A stretch of 64,000 nt of DNA from Microcoleus sp. FACHB-61 (GTDB lineage Bacteria; Cyanobacteriota; Cyanobacteriia; Cyanobacteriales; Microcoleaceae). The notes under the pieces are model-generated. The model did not search any database and had not been told where the DNA came from. It saw only the letters and a program-made list of their open reading frames with translations. Both the position numbers and the translations under genes were made by a program. Positions 19,385 to 27,435 of the stretch are shown here, piece after piece. Position 1 is the first letter of the stretch; every line of letters begins with the position of its first letter. Location of the stretch: the NCBI GenBank assembly GCA_014695295.1, contig JACJNY010000049.1, forward strand, positions 1 to 64,000, read 5' to 3'.

Positions 19385-20014
19385 ATGCAAATTGTGCTAG
19401 CCGCCGTAGAGGATGATTTAGTTAGAGCGTGGGAAAGCACTTGCGGCAATATAGAAAATGTAAAGATACACCGCGGCTCAATATTCGATGTGAAATGCGA
19501 TGCTATTGTTAGTCCGGGGAATAGTTTTGGTTTCATGGACGACGGCTTAGATTTAGAAATTTCGGAATATTTTGGAGGTCACGTTCAAGAACGCCTGCAA
19601 AAACTAATTCAGACTCGCCATCACGGGGAACTATTAGTAGGAGTAGCAGAAGTTGTAGACACCGATCATGCTGAAATTCCCTATTTAATAGCTGCCCCCA
19701 TAAGGCGCGTTCCCACAGTTTTAAGAGAGACAGTAAATGTCTATCTAGCAACCCGGGCTATTTTAACTCTCGTAAGATTTGGCACAGTCCCAGACGGAAC
19801 GCCAGTCAAACATATCATTGAAACTATCGCTATTCCCGGAATGGGTACGGGAATGGGCAAAGTGCCGCCACATATCTGCGCAAATCAGATGAAAATCGCG
19901 CTGGAAGATATCCTCCTATCTCAATACGAATTTCCTCAATCTCTGCTGCACGCTCACAGATCTCACCACTGGTTATATACGGGCGATGTCGAAGATTTGC
20001 AGGTGGAAAGTTGA
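19385..20014 (+). CDS. Macro domain protein
   Basis: Macro domains bind ADP-ribose and related nucleotides, and some remove ADP-ribose or O-acetyl groups. In this 209-residue protein the fold occupies most of the chain: IHRGSIFDVKCDAIVSPGNSFGFMDDGLD carries the Asn/Gly ligand loop, and IAIPGMGTGMGKVPP forms the phosphate loop. The Asn in SPGNSFG is kept. The family also includes tail-assembly-like macro proteins of the same length. No NAD-consuming partner gene is adjacent, so the substrate is unknown. Confidence 0.8.
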   Translation: MQIVLAAVEDDLVRAWESTCGNIENVKIHRGSIFDVKCDAIVSPGNSFGFMDDGLDLEISEYFGGHVQERLQKLIQTRHHGELLVGVAEVVDTDHAEIPYLIAAPIRRVPTVLRETVNVYLATRAILTLVRFGTVPDGTPVKHIIETIAIPGMGTGMGKVPPHICANQMKIALEDILLSQYEFPQSLLHAHRSHHWLYTGDVEDLQVES

Positions 20015-20253
20015 AAGTATTAAATTTTAAACTTTTATAGTGTTGAAAAAAGAAGTTCGTTGGTGTTGTGTTTTTTTAGGTGTAGCTACTTATTAAAAAT
20101 TTAAGTGCGCTAAACCGTACCTGCAAGTTGGCGGTATCCTACACACGCTCTCTACTTTGGTAGATATAATGTAAGATAGAACCGAGGCTGATTAACTACG
20201 GAAGCGCGGATTAAAAATTTGATAAAGCTGGAAAAAGAATTGCCTAGTTCTTA

Positions 20254-20345
20254 TTAAATGCCAGAAGTAATTCTGGCGCTACACGTAAAAAGTCTGTATT
20301 AAATGCCAGAAGCAATTCGGGCGCTACACATACAAAGTCTGCGTC
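20254..20345. repeat. Two tandem copies of a ~43-base spacer repeat
   Basis: The unit TATTAAATGCCAGAAG followed by an inexact CAATTCTGGCGCTACAC stretch and AAAGTCTG occurs twice in a row upstream of the repeat-helix protein. Each unit contains the small inverted pair CCAGAA/TTCTGG. A related TCTGCGTCC...GGACTG end recurs near 56905-56922. Confidence 0.6.
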
Positions 20346-20397
20346 CGGGGACTGTTAGTTTTTTTCAAAATGTTTACTACCAAAGGAGAAGATTGAT

Positions 20398-21003
20398 ATG
20401 ACAGATCCAAAAGTAACCGAAGAACCAATTTTAGAGGCAACTCTCGAAACGACGGCGATCGTCAAAAAAGAGATGCCCGACGCGACTGATGAGGCGATCG
20501 CAGAAACTGCGGCGCTGTTTGAAGCAATTAAAAAACGCGCCGCCGCCGAAGTGCAAGCAGCGGGCGAACTCACCCGCGAAGCTTATTTAAAAGCTGTGAA
20601 TAAGGCCTCCGGGGCGATCGAAGAAAATAAGGATCTCGCCCACGAGAGAGTCACAGAAGCAGTCAGGCTGATTAAAAAAGAAGCTGAGAAAAATTGGCTG
20701 GTGGTAGATGCGATTAAAACGCGGGCGCAAGCGCAGGTGCAAGATGCCGGCGAAGTCAGTCGGGAAGCTTATTTGAAAGCAGTGCGACAAGCGCGAGAAG
20801 CGGTGGAACAAAATAAATTGATCGAACGCGATCGCATCGAACAAGCTGTTGACCACATTCACACGGAAGCTGAAAAGAATTGGCACGTTATTGTGAAGCA
20901 AATTGAGTCGATCGGCACTCGCTTGACGGATGCGGCTAAGTCTGCATGGAACACGCTGACGGCGTTTTTTGAGAAGTATCACGGCGATCGCGGGGATTCG
21001 TAG
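20398..21003 (+). CDS. Highly charged helical protein with two internal repeats
   Basis: This 201-residue, very Ala/Glu/Lys-rich protein has no membrane segment. It contains two repeats of about 57 residues (roughly 50-105 and 110-165). Both have the pattern AGE-x2-REAYLKAV, then a charged helix, then EAEKNW. The fold should be a long helical bundle or coiled coil. The composition resembles LEA-like or stress-associated cyanobacterial proteins, but I do not recognise a named family. The spacing of Arg, Tyr and Trp suggests a designed interface rather than a disordered chain. The start at ATG 20398 is preceded by AAAGGAGAAG, a good ribosome binding site. Confidence 0.7.
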   Translation: MTDPKVTEEPILEATLETTAIVKKEMPDATDEAIAETAALFEAIKKRAAAEVQAAGELTREAYLKAVNKASGAIEENKDLAHERVTEAVRLIKKEAEKNWLVVDAIKTRAQAQVQDAGEVSREAYLKAVRQAREAVEQNKLIERDRIEQAVDHIHTEAEKNWHVIVKQIESIGTRLTDAAKSAWNTLTAFFEKYHGDRGDS

Positions 21004-21050
21004 AAGGGTCAGCCGGGGGTTTTGAACTCCCAGCGGGTTGTTAGGCTAGC

Positions 21051-21076
21051 TAGCTTTGGAATTAATTCCAAAGCTA
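21051..21076. repeat. Perfect 26-bp palindrome between two genes
   Basis: The half-site TAGCTTTGGAATT is repeated as its exact reverse complement with no spacer. It lies between the repeat-helix gene and aspS, and may act as a terminator stem (without a strong T-run) or a protein-binding site. Confidence 0.6.
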
Positions 21077-21166
21077 ATGGCGATCGTGGGTGCATTTGCA
21101 TTCAGCAGAAGTTTCAGGCATACTGCATAATTAAAAAGCTTTATTTTTAGTCCACAACCCCCAATT

Positions 21167-22954
21167 ATGAGAAGTTACTACTGCGGCGAACTGCGAAGCG
21201 AACACATCGGAGAGACTGTCACCCTTTACGGCTGGGTGGATCGCCGCCGCGATCATGGCGGGGTGATTTTTCTGGATGTGCGCGATCGATCGGGTATTGT
21301 GCAAATTGTCAGCGATCCTGAACGCACCCCCGATTCCTATCACGGGGCTGAGGCTTTACGCAGCGAATACGTGGTTAAAATTACCGGGCGAGTCACCAAC
21401 CGCCCCGAAGATTCCCTCAACCCGAAATTGCCTACGGGTGAGGTGGAAATTTACGCTGACGAAATTGAGTTGTTGAATGCGGTTCGCAAACAGTTACCGT
21501 TTCAGGTGGCGACGGCGGAGACTGAAAGCGTGCGGGAAGATTTGCGGCTGAAATATCGCTATTTGGACTTGCGGCGCGATCGTATGAGTCGCAATTTGCA
21601 GCTTCGCCACCAAGTTGTCAAAGCTATGCGCCGCCACCTGGAAGATGTGGGAGGTTTTATTGAAGTTGAAACACCGATTTTAACGCGATCGACTCCTGAA
21701 GGTGCGAGAGATTATTTAGTGCCCAGCCGCGTCAATTTGGGCGATTGGTACGCATTGCCGCAGTCGCCGCAGTTGTTCAAACAATTGTTAATGGTTTCGG
21801 GTTTGGACAGATATTATCAAATTGCGCGCTGTTTCCGCGATGAAGATTTGCGCGCCGACAGACAGCCGGAATTCACACAATTAGACATGGAAATGAGTTT
21901 CATGTCTTTAGAAGAAATTCTCGAATTAAACGAAGGTTTAGTCTCCCAGATTTTCCAAAGTGTCAAAGGCGTAGAATTGCCTCGTCCTTTTCCGCGCTTG
22001 ACTTACGCCGAAGCGATGGATCGCTACGGTAGCGACAAACCGGATACTCGCTTCGGTATGGAATTAGTCGATGTTTCCGATTTAATGAAAGATTCGGGAT
22101 TTAAGGTATTTTCCGGGGCGGTTGCTGCGGGCGGAATTGTGAAAGTTTTGCCAATTCCCGGCGGGAATGATGCGATTTCTAACGTGCGGATTAAACCGGG
22201 CGGCGATTTGTTTAAGGAAGCCAGCGAAGCGGGTGCGAAGGGATTGGCTTACATCCGGGTGCGGGATAACGGCGAAATTGATACGATCGGCGCTATTAAG
22301 GATAATCTGACGGAAGCGCAAAAACAGGAATTGCTCGATCGCACCGGCGCGCAACCAGGTCATTTGTTGTTATTCGCAGCGGCTGACGCGATAACTGTCA
22401 ATAAGACTTTGGATAGATTGCGTTTGTTTGTCGGTAACGAATTGGGATTGATTGACAAAGACAAGATGAATCTGCTGTGGGTGACAGATTTCCCGATGTT
22501 TGAATGGAACGCTGACGAGAAGCGTTTGGAAGCATTGCACCACCCGTTTACTGCGCCGCATCCTGACGATATTAATGATTTGAAAACTGCGAGAGCTCAA
22601 GCTTACGATTTGGTGTTAAACGGTACAGAAATCGGCGGCGGTTCTCTGCGGATTTACCAGCGGGAAGTTCAGGAAAAGGTGTTTGAGGCGATCGGCTTAT
22701 CGACTGAGGAAGCTTACAATAAGTTTGGCTTTTTGTTGGATGCGTTTGAGTATGGAACTCCGCCCCACGGAGGCATTGCTTACGGTTTGGATCGGTTGGT
22801 GATGCTGTTGGCTGGCGAGGAATCGATTCGCGATGTGATTGCGTTTCCGAAGACGCAGCAGGCGGGTTGTTTGCTGACGAATGCGCCGGCTGGGGTAGAT
22901 GAGAAGCAGTTGAAGGAGTTGCAAGTGCGATCGACTTATACGCCCAAGTCATAA
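21167..22954 (+). CDS. aspS: Aspartyl-tRNA synthetase
   Basis: It charges tRNA-Asp with aspartate in the cytosol, and possibly tRNA-Asn in organisms that use the transamidation route. The 595-residue length is the usual bacterial-type AspRS. The N-terminal OB-fold anticodon-binding domain (about 1-105) has [20 protein letters not shown]. Class II motif 2 is seen as [18 protein letters not shown], a bacterial GAD insertion domain follows, and motif 3 is [13 protein letters not shown] with the conserved Arg. The C-terminus is intact. It is a single gene on the plus strand. Confidence 0.97.
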   Translation: MRSYYCGELRSEHIGETVTLYGWVDRRRDHGGVIFLDVRDRSGIVQIVSDPERTPDSYHGAEALRSEYVVKITGRVTNRPEDSLNPKLPTGEVEIYADEIELLNAVRKQLPFQVATAETESVREDLRLKYRYLDLRRDRMSRNLQLRHQVVKAMRRHLEDVGGFIEVETPILTRSTPEGARDYLVPSRVNLGDWYALPQSPQLFKQLLMVSGLDRYYQIARCFRDEDLRADRQPEFTQLDMEMSFMSLEEILELNEGLVSQIFQSVKGVELPRPFPRLTYAEAMDRYGSDKPDTRFGMELVDVSDLMKDSGFKVFSGAVAAGGIVKVLPIPGGNDAISNVRIKPGGDLFKEASEAGAKGLAYIRVRDNGEIDTIGAIKDNLTEAQKQELLDRTGAQPGHLLLFAAADAITVNKTLDRLRLFVGNELGLIDKDKMNLLWVTDFPMFEWNADEKRLEALHHPFTAPHPDDINDLKTARAQAYDLVLNGTEIGGGSLRIYQREVQEKVFEAIGLSTEEAYNKFGFLLDAFEYGTPPHGGIAYGLDRLVMLLAGEESIRDVIAFPKTQQAGCLLTNAPAGVDEKQLKELQVRSTYTPKS

Positions 22955-22990
22955 GCGTATAAAACACCTTGACAATTTAACCATTTGTAA

Positions 22991-23019
22991 ATTCCTGACT
23001 TCTTTAAGAAGTCGGGAAT
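22991..23019. terminator. Hairpin downstream of aspS
   Basis: ATTCCTGACTTCTT (22991-23004) pairs with AAGAAGTCGGGAAT (23006-23019) with one mismatch, 37 bases past the aspS stop. There is no T-run after it, so termination efficiency is uncertain. Similar GACTTCTTTAAGAAGTC hairpins may be dispersed repeats. Confidence 0.45.
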
Positions 23020-23183
23020 CTGGGTAGTTCGAGTTTGGTGTCGTTGATGCAGAGGAGTTGGAGAGTTTGGTTGAGGTTGGTTTCGGTGAGTTGGGGAAAC
23101 GAGGATTGGGGGAAGTTGGGCTAGGTTAAGGGTTGGGTGTGGCTATGCCATAATGAATGAGAGAATGAAATCAACCCTTAACC

Positions 23184-23396
23184 ATGACAACCACCGTTGA
23201 ACTTAACGAAGAATTGGTTAAAGAAGCCTTTCGCTTAACCAATTTCAAAACAGAAAAAGAATTGATTGACTTTGCTTTGCAAGAATTAATTCGCACCCGG
23301 AAAAAGCGGAATTTACTCGATTTAAGCGGACAAATTCAATTTTCGACAGACTACGACTACAAAGCTTTGCGGGAAAACCGAAATGTTTCTGATTGA
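23184..23396 (+). CDS. VapB-type antitoxin
   Basis: This is the 70-residue antitoxin of a type II toxin-antitoxin pair. The N-terminal half (TTTVELNEELVKEAFRLTNF, then KTEKELIDFALQELIR) matches the ribbon-helix-helix VapB family, which dimerises on the operator. The C-terminal tail (about residues 45-70) should wrap the toxin. It overlaps the PIN toxin gene by 14 bases. By family knowledge, VapB with VapC represses its own promoter. The promoter would lie in the 30 bases upstream, where CATAAT at about 23149 is a possible -10 element. Confidence 0.88.
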   Translation: MTTTVELNEELVKEAFRLTNFKTEKELIDFALQELIRTRKKRNLLDLSGQIQFSTDYDYKALRENRNVSD

Positions 23397-23787
23397 TACA
23401 TCAGTCTGGATCAGCGTTTTCCGCGACAGGACAGGTGTAGTACGCCAATCCCTGGAAGCAATAATCAATGATGAAAGTATTTTTCTGAACCGATTTACTC
23501 AGATGGAACTTTTGCAAGGTTGTCGAGATGAACGGGAGTGGACACTATTAGAAACTTATCTCCAAGAACAAGACTATATCGAGTCTACGCCTAATACTTG
23601 GGTAGCGGCTGCTCGGATTTATTACGATTTGCAACGACAGGGATTAACGGTTAGAAGTAGTATCGACTGCTGCATTGCCCAACTGGCGATCGAACACCAA
23701 CTTATTCTAGTTCATAACGATCGCGATTTTGAAACTATTCAGAGAGTACGATCGCTCAATTGCTTGCGCTTCCGGCCTGACAATTAA
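23383..23787 (+). CDS. VapC-type PIN-domain toxin
   Basis: This is a 134-residue PIN ribonuclease. The metal-binding acidic residues are visible: Asp5 in FLIDTSVW, a Glu in TQMELLQGC, Asp in SSIDCCIAQLA, and Asp in HNDRDFE. VapC toxins cut RNA, often tRNA or rRNA, when freed from the antitoxin; the target here is unknown. All catalytic positions are present, so the pair looks functional. A second, frameshifted antitoxin gene lies 30 bases further on the opposite strand. Confidence 0.9.
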   Translation: MFLIDTSVWISVFRDRTGVVRQSLEAIINDESIFLNRFTQMELLQGCRDEREWTLLETYLQEQDYIESTPNTWVAAARIYYDLQRQGLTVRSSIDCCIAQLAIEHQLILVHNDRDFETIQRVRSLNCLRFRPDN

Positions 23788-23818
23788 TGAATATTGTTTG
23801 GAATCATAGTTAATTACT

Positions 23819-24054
23819 TTAAGGGCTGGTTTTTCTGGCCTGAATTTCGCTTCGGACTGCTTCTACTTCTTGGGTGATAGTTTCTAAAGAAGTTCATCGG
23901 TTATAAATGACTCCAAAAGAGCTGTTAATTTACTGTTTAATACTTCTTTTTCCAGCTCTTGACTTAACTGCAATTTTTCGGGATAGGGCAGTTGTTTGAC
24001 TAGGGCTAAAATTTGCTCAAAGTTTAGGGAAAGTTGATAGTTGGCTAGAGTCAT
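23819..24054 (-). pseudogene. Frameshifted VapB15-like antitoxin
   Basis: From ATG 24054 the minus strand encodes a 56-residue product (MTLANYQLSLNFEQILALV, then KQLPYPEKLQLSQELEKEV) ending early at a TAG (23884-23886). The expected tail SLETITQEVEAVRSEI continues in another frame to a TAA at 23819-23821. Loss of one T (CTTTCT to CTTCT near 23886) explains the shift. This type of short protein is common in cyanobacteria as an antitoxin-like partner of PIN toxins. Its toxin gene is absent here. A shortened product could still be made. Confidence 0.6.
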
Positions 24055-24139
24055 TGTTCGTTATGTTTAGGGCTTGTCGATATTTTATCTCAATTGTTTG
24101 GATTGAGGATGGCTTTAATAGTGCTGGACGCACGGGTGG

Positions 24140-24300
24140 CTAGAAACCGGGTTTTTTCCGAGAATACTGCGTTACAGCGACAGAACCGGCAAAAAACCCG
24201 GTTTCTTTGGTTTGCGGGTGGTCAGAAACCGGGTTTTTTTTCGAGAATACTGCATCCCGACCTTTAACTAAAGTGAAAAACCCGGTTTCTTTGGTTTTGA
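24140..24300. repeat. Two tandem units of an AAACCCGGTTTCT repeat
   Basis: The motif GAAACCGGGTTTTTT followed by CGAGAATACTGC and then AAAAACCCGGTTTCTTTGG occurs twice. Each unit has arms that can fold back on each other (AAACCGGGTTT against AAACCCGGTTT). Related single motifs occur near 34455-34530, 35100-35160 and 44193-44227. It lies right beside the insertion sequence. Confidence 0.75.
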
Positions 24301-24309
24301 TCCGTAATA

Positions 24310-25457
24310 TCATGTCCGGTCGATTAACCAAAATATAATCAGTAGGAACCCCACCCCCATAAAATAAAGAATGCCAAAACGAATTACGATCGCGCCTCAT
24401 CTGAGTATAGAAGAGCTACAAGCTCGTTTCCGTCAAGCTAAAACAACAACCCAAGCCCATCATTACCAAATTATTTGGCTGCTAGCTGGTGGCAAAACTA
24501 CCGCAGAAGTAATGGCAGTGACAGGTTATAGTCGCGGTTGGATTTATGAATTAGTCTGGGGGTACAACCATTTAGGACCAGAATCCCTCGGAGATCAGCG
24601 TTGCCAAAATCGCGACCGTGACCCTTTGCTCAATGATGTGGAACAAGCTCAATTGTGGCAAGTCCTACAGCAGCCACCCCCAGATGGCGGACTGTGGAAT
24701 GGTCGTAAAGTGGCTGACTGGATGAGTGAACTCAAAGGTTACACAGTCTCTCGTCAAAGAGGATGGGAATATCTCAAGTCAATGAAGTTTAGATTGAGAG
24801 TTCCTCGCCCGGAACATCAGGAATCAGATCTCCTCGAACAAGAGGAATGGAAAAAAAAATCTGCGTCGGTTCGTCTTGAAAATCAAGAAAGAGAACCCTT
24901 CAAGCGACGTAGAAGTCTGGTCAATGGACGAACATCGGCTCGGATTGAAACCTGTTTTGAGGCGAGAATGGGTGGATGAGTTTAGTAATGCCACTGCTGT
25001 GGTTAACTGGCGGTTTCAATGGTTGTGGTTATACGGCTTTGTACATCCGAGTACGGGAGAAACATATTGGTGGATACTGCCATTTGTCAATAGCCAGCTT
25101 TTTGAGCGAGTGTTAGAAGATTTTGCTCGACATTGGAAAGTAGGGCGGAAAAAAAGAGTAATTTTAGTAGTAGATGGAGCCGGATGGCACTTGAGTGAAA
25201 GCGTGAAAATTCCCGACGGGATACATTTGTATTGTCTGCCATCACACTCGCCCCAACTGCAACCAGCAGAAAGGTTATGGCCACTGACAAATGAACCGAT
25301 AGCCAATCGCTGTTTTAAGAGCTTAGATGAATTAGAAGCAGTGTTATTTGAGCGATGTCAAAAACTGTTAAATCTCAAACAGCTAATTAGTGGTTTGACT
25401 CATTTCTATTGGTGGCCGGAGGCAAAAGTTTAATCCTGGTTAATCGATCGGACATGA
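24310..25457 (+). mobile_element. IS630-family insertion sequence
   Basis: Inverted repeats ATATCATGTCCGGTCGATTA (left, from 24307) and the reverse complement of TAATCGATCGGACATGATAT (right, ending 25460) differ at one position. Both outer ends are flanked by TA, the dinucleotide duplicated by IS630/Tc1 elements. I therefore place the element between the TAs, about 1148 bp. It carries one transposase gene in two frames. The ends look intact and the repeat divergence is minimal, so it may be recent or still mobilisable. Confidence 0.85.
24371..25433 (+). CDS. IS630-type transposase, split in two frames
   Basis: The first frame (24371-24979) has the helix-turn-helix region (LLAGGKTTAEVMAVTGYSRG, then WIYELV). 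The second (in phase from about 24858 to 25433) has the DDE catalytic core: Asp in VWSMDEHRLGL, Asp in VVDGAGWH and Glu in LQPAERLW. The frames meet at a run of nine A (24851-24859), where a +1 shift, or slippage of the transcript, would produce the fused protein of about 350 residues. This layout is known for several IS630 elements. A simple disabling deletion is the alternative, but the slippery run at the exact junction favours programmed fusion. Confidence 0.8.
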
Positions 25458-25479
25458 TATAACTCCCGACAGTCAAAAG

Positions 25480-25722
25480 TTAGGACTCTAGATGAAGTCG
25501 TTTGAGGCAGTTTACGACAGTTTGAAGTAAATCGGGGTCATGGGGGGAGAAGGTTTGCAGGGGTGGATGAGGTGTGTCGGTGATGAGACAGATTGTACCG
25601 TCGAAGCGGGTGAGGGCATCGAGGAAAGTAGGGCTAAAACCTTGGGCGGCGGGGGATGTGGGGTCTTCGTAGAAGATGAGGATGAGGTGTTTGTCTGAGT
25701 CTAGGAGTTGCCAAAAGAACAC
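25480..25722 (-). CDS. Hypothetical protein or gene fragment beside the IS
   Basis: This is an 80-residue open frame (GTG start, with FFWQLLDSDKHLILIFYEDP near the N-terminus) that I do not recognise. An in-frame TGA lies three codons before the GTG, and no ribosome binding site is evident, so it may be the C-terminal remnant of a longer gene. It ends 22 bases from the insertion sequence. The residue pattern (buried beta strands alternating with polar loops) looks like real protein rather than noise. Confidence 0.4.
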   Translation of the reverse strand: MFFWQLLDSDKHLILIFYEDPTSPAAQGFSPTFLDALTRFDGTICLITDTPHPPLQTFSPHDPDLLQTVVNCLKRLHLES

Positions 25723-25819
25723 GGTACGTCATGGTATTGGTGCGATCGCTGGTCCCAACACGTGCGTTAAGTGCTACATTATTTACAAATCTTTTTTGTA
25801 AAAGCAAAAGGCTGCTCCA

Positions 25820-26533
25820 ATGGAACCATCCAACCTTACCCGGCGACTGAAAGATTTGGAAGACAATATTAAAAAAGATTTTGCTTTACTCAAAGACTAC
25901 GAAGATGCCTTACGTGATGAAGATGATCCACGTCGCAAGGGTAAATACAATCGAGCAATTGAGCAATTAAGGGAATCAGCGAATCGCTATCAGCAGGAAT
26001 ACGATCAACTGCATCAGCAGATAACTGGTGAACCAACTGTACAAATGCAGAGCGTAGCTATCCAGTTACAACAGATGAACAACGGATTAGACCGATTATC
26101 TGCTGGGCAGAAAGCTATTTATGCAAACATTAACAACCTGCGACAAGGATTACTAGCCCATTATGAGGCTGGTGAAAAAAATATTATTTCTGCAATCACA
26201 AATCAGTTGAATGAATCTCAAGTGACTACCATTTCTGCTTTGTTAGATGCAATAGAAGCTAACCAAGTGTCAGATGCAGAAATGCAGAAAATTTTACCGA
26301 GTATCCAGGAGGGTTTAATTATATTACAACAACGCGGCGTTACTCTACCTGTTAGTCAGGAAGAGATCGTCGAAGTGATTAATGCACCTCAAATGGATTT
26401 TAAGCATAGATTAAAGGTTGCGGTGCCTATTATTCCTTTTATCTTGGACTATGAAGGTGAATTAGAACTAGGTACAGGGATAAATCTCAAAGAAGCTTTG
26501 AAACAATTTAGGGCGCGGCTTATAGGAGGGTAA
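25820..26533 (+). CDS. Helical adaptor-like protein, first gene of the ABC-3C operon
   Basis: This 237-residue soluble protein has an N-terminal helical module (residues 8-70: LKDLEDNIKKDFALLKDYED, then a DPRRKGKYNRAIEQL stretch) that closely resembles the N-terminus of the next gene. It also recalls effector-associated adaptor domains seen in cyanobacterial NTP-dependent conflict proteins. A long helical middle follows, and then a C-terminal IPFILDYEGELELG segment of the kind found in STAND-type proteins. There is no catalytic motif. The next gene starts four bases after its stop. I infer that it couples the ABC-3C machine to an effector or itself senses a signal; neither is shown by sequence alone. 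Confidence 0.6.
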   Translation: MEPSNLTRRLKDLEDNIKKDFALLKDYEDALRDEDDPRRKGKYNRAIEQLRESANRYQQEYDQLHQQITGEPTVQMQSVAIQLQQMNNGLDRLSAGQKAIYANINNLRQGLLAHYEAGEKNIISAITNQLNESQVTTISALLDAIEANQVSDAEMQKILPSIQEGLIILQQRGVTLPVSQEEIVEVINAPQMDFKHRLKVAVPIIPFILDYEGELELGTGINLKEALKQFRARLIGG

Positions 26534-26536
26534 ATA

Positions 26537-27169
26537 GTGGAACCGCACCATCAACGTAAGCAGGATTTAGAAGAAAATATAAAAGCGGAATTAACACTAC
26601 TGAAGGAATTAGAAGAGGATTTGCGTTTGGCTGAAGACCCCAAGCAAAAAAGAAAATTCAAAAAGGAAATCAAGGAAGTAAAAAGTAGGATTACTGATCA
26701 TGAAAACGAATCATCTTCCCTAGAGCCAAGTCCACAAGAGCAAGCTTCTCTTGTTAGCGCAATGACAAATATTACATTCAGAGAATTGGATGTGGTAACA
26801 CAGGGGATTATTTGTATGCCCATACCTTCTGATCCTAACTTCTTCGTTCTTCCCCCAGTAGAAAAAATGTTGAAGAATCAACTTAATAGAGATGCTCAAT
26901 CAAGACTCATGACAGGGGTAATCCAAGCCAGGATGGTTAGCAGTTTTGTCGAGAACATGGTTAATGTAATACCTGACTTTCCAGAAAGGCTAAAAGCAGG
27001 ATTTGTAAGGGAGTATCAAAGACTCCGAGCAACAGGATTAGAGGGAAATGATCTATTGAATGCCTTACATACATTTTCTTGCAATCGTAGCTCAGACTAC
27101 GATCTACAAGCAGCAGGCTTAGCAGTTCTTTACTATCTTTTTGAAAAGTGTGAGGTGTTTGAAAGATGA
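26537..27169 (+). CDS. ABC-3C C-terminal-domain protein with helical adaptor N-terminus
   Basis: This 210-residue protein (GTG start) repeats the N-terminal helical module of the previous gene (DLEENIKAELTLLKELEEDL, then DPKQKRKFKKEIKEV). The rest (about 75-210: ITFRELDVVTQGIICMPIPS, later AGFVREYQRLRATGLEGNDL) fits the globular C-terminal domain that bridges effector and middle component in ABC three-component systems. In most such systems this domain is fused to a nuclease or protease. Here only the short helical adaptor precedes it, so the effector is either the adaptor pair or a protein encoded elsewhere. The stop codon overlaps the start of the next gene by four bases. Confidence 0.6.
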   Translation: MEPHHQRKQDLEENIKAELTLLKELEEDLRLAEDPKQKRKFKKEIKEVKSRITDHENESSSLEPSPQEQASLVSAMTNITFRELDVVTQGIICMPIPSDPNFFVLPPVEKMLKNQLNRDAQSRLMTGVIQARMVSSFVENMVNVIPDFPERLKAGFVREYQRLRATGLEGNDLLNALHTFSCNRSSDYDLQAAGLAVLYYLFEKCEVFER

Positions 27170-27435
27170 CTCTATCTACAGAGACAGATTCTAGCTATAA
27201 CTACTCAAGGATTTTACCGACAAAACACATCTCTACCGGTAAATCGCTGTTGGGGGTAGGTGCTAAAATAATAGAACACTTGCAATATCCACGTACAGTA
27301 TCGTCACTTTGGAGTGCTGTTTCGACAATACCGGAAGTCGCAACCTTTGAACGGTTTGTTTTGACTCTGGATATCCTATACGCTATTGGAGCAATTGAAA
27401 TGGATGCAGGAATACTTCGTAGGAGTCGTCGATGA
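27166..27435 (+). CDS. ABC-3C middle component (MC6-like)
   Basis: This is an 89-residue winged-helix-like protein. The pattern ILPTKHISTGKSLLGVGAKI, then a helix-strand part SSLWSAVSTIPEV and TFERFVLTLDILYAIGAIE, matches the middle component 6 family of ABC three-component systems as I know it. Middle components sit between the ABC ATPase and the effector-bearing protein. It overlaps both neighbours by four bases (ATGA), which implies coupled translation and equal stoichiometry. Confidence 0.8.
   Translation: MTLSTETDSSYNYSRILPTKHISTGKSLLGVGAKIIEHLQYPRTVSSLWSAVSTIPEVATFERFVLTLDILYAIGAIEMDAGILRRSRR

Noticed and set aside
22998-23110. Minus-strand C-terminal-like frame (LNQTLQLLCINDTKLELP)
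   Set aside because: It could be a remnant of a longer protein but is too short, has no start and matches no family I can name.
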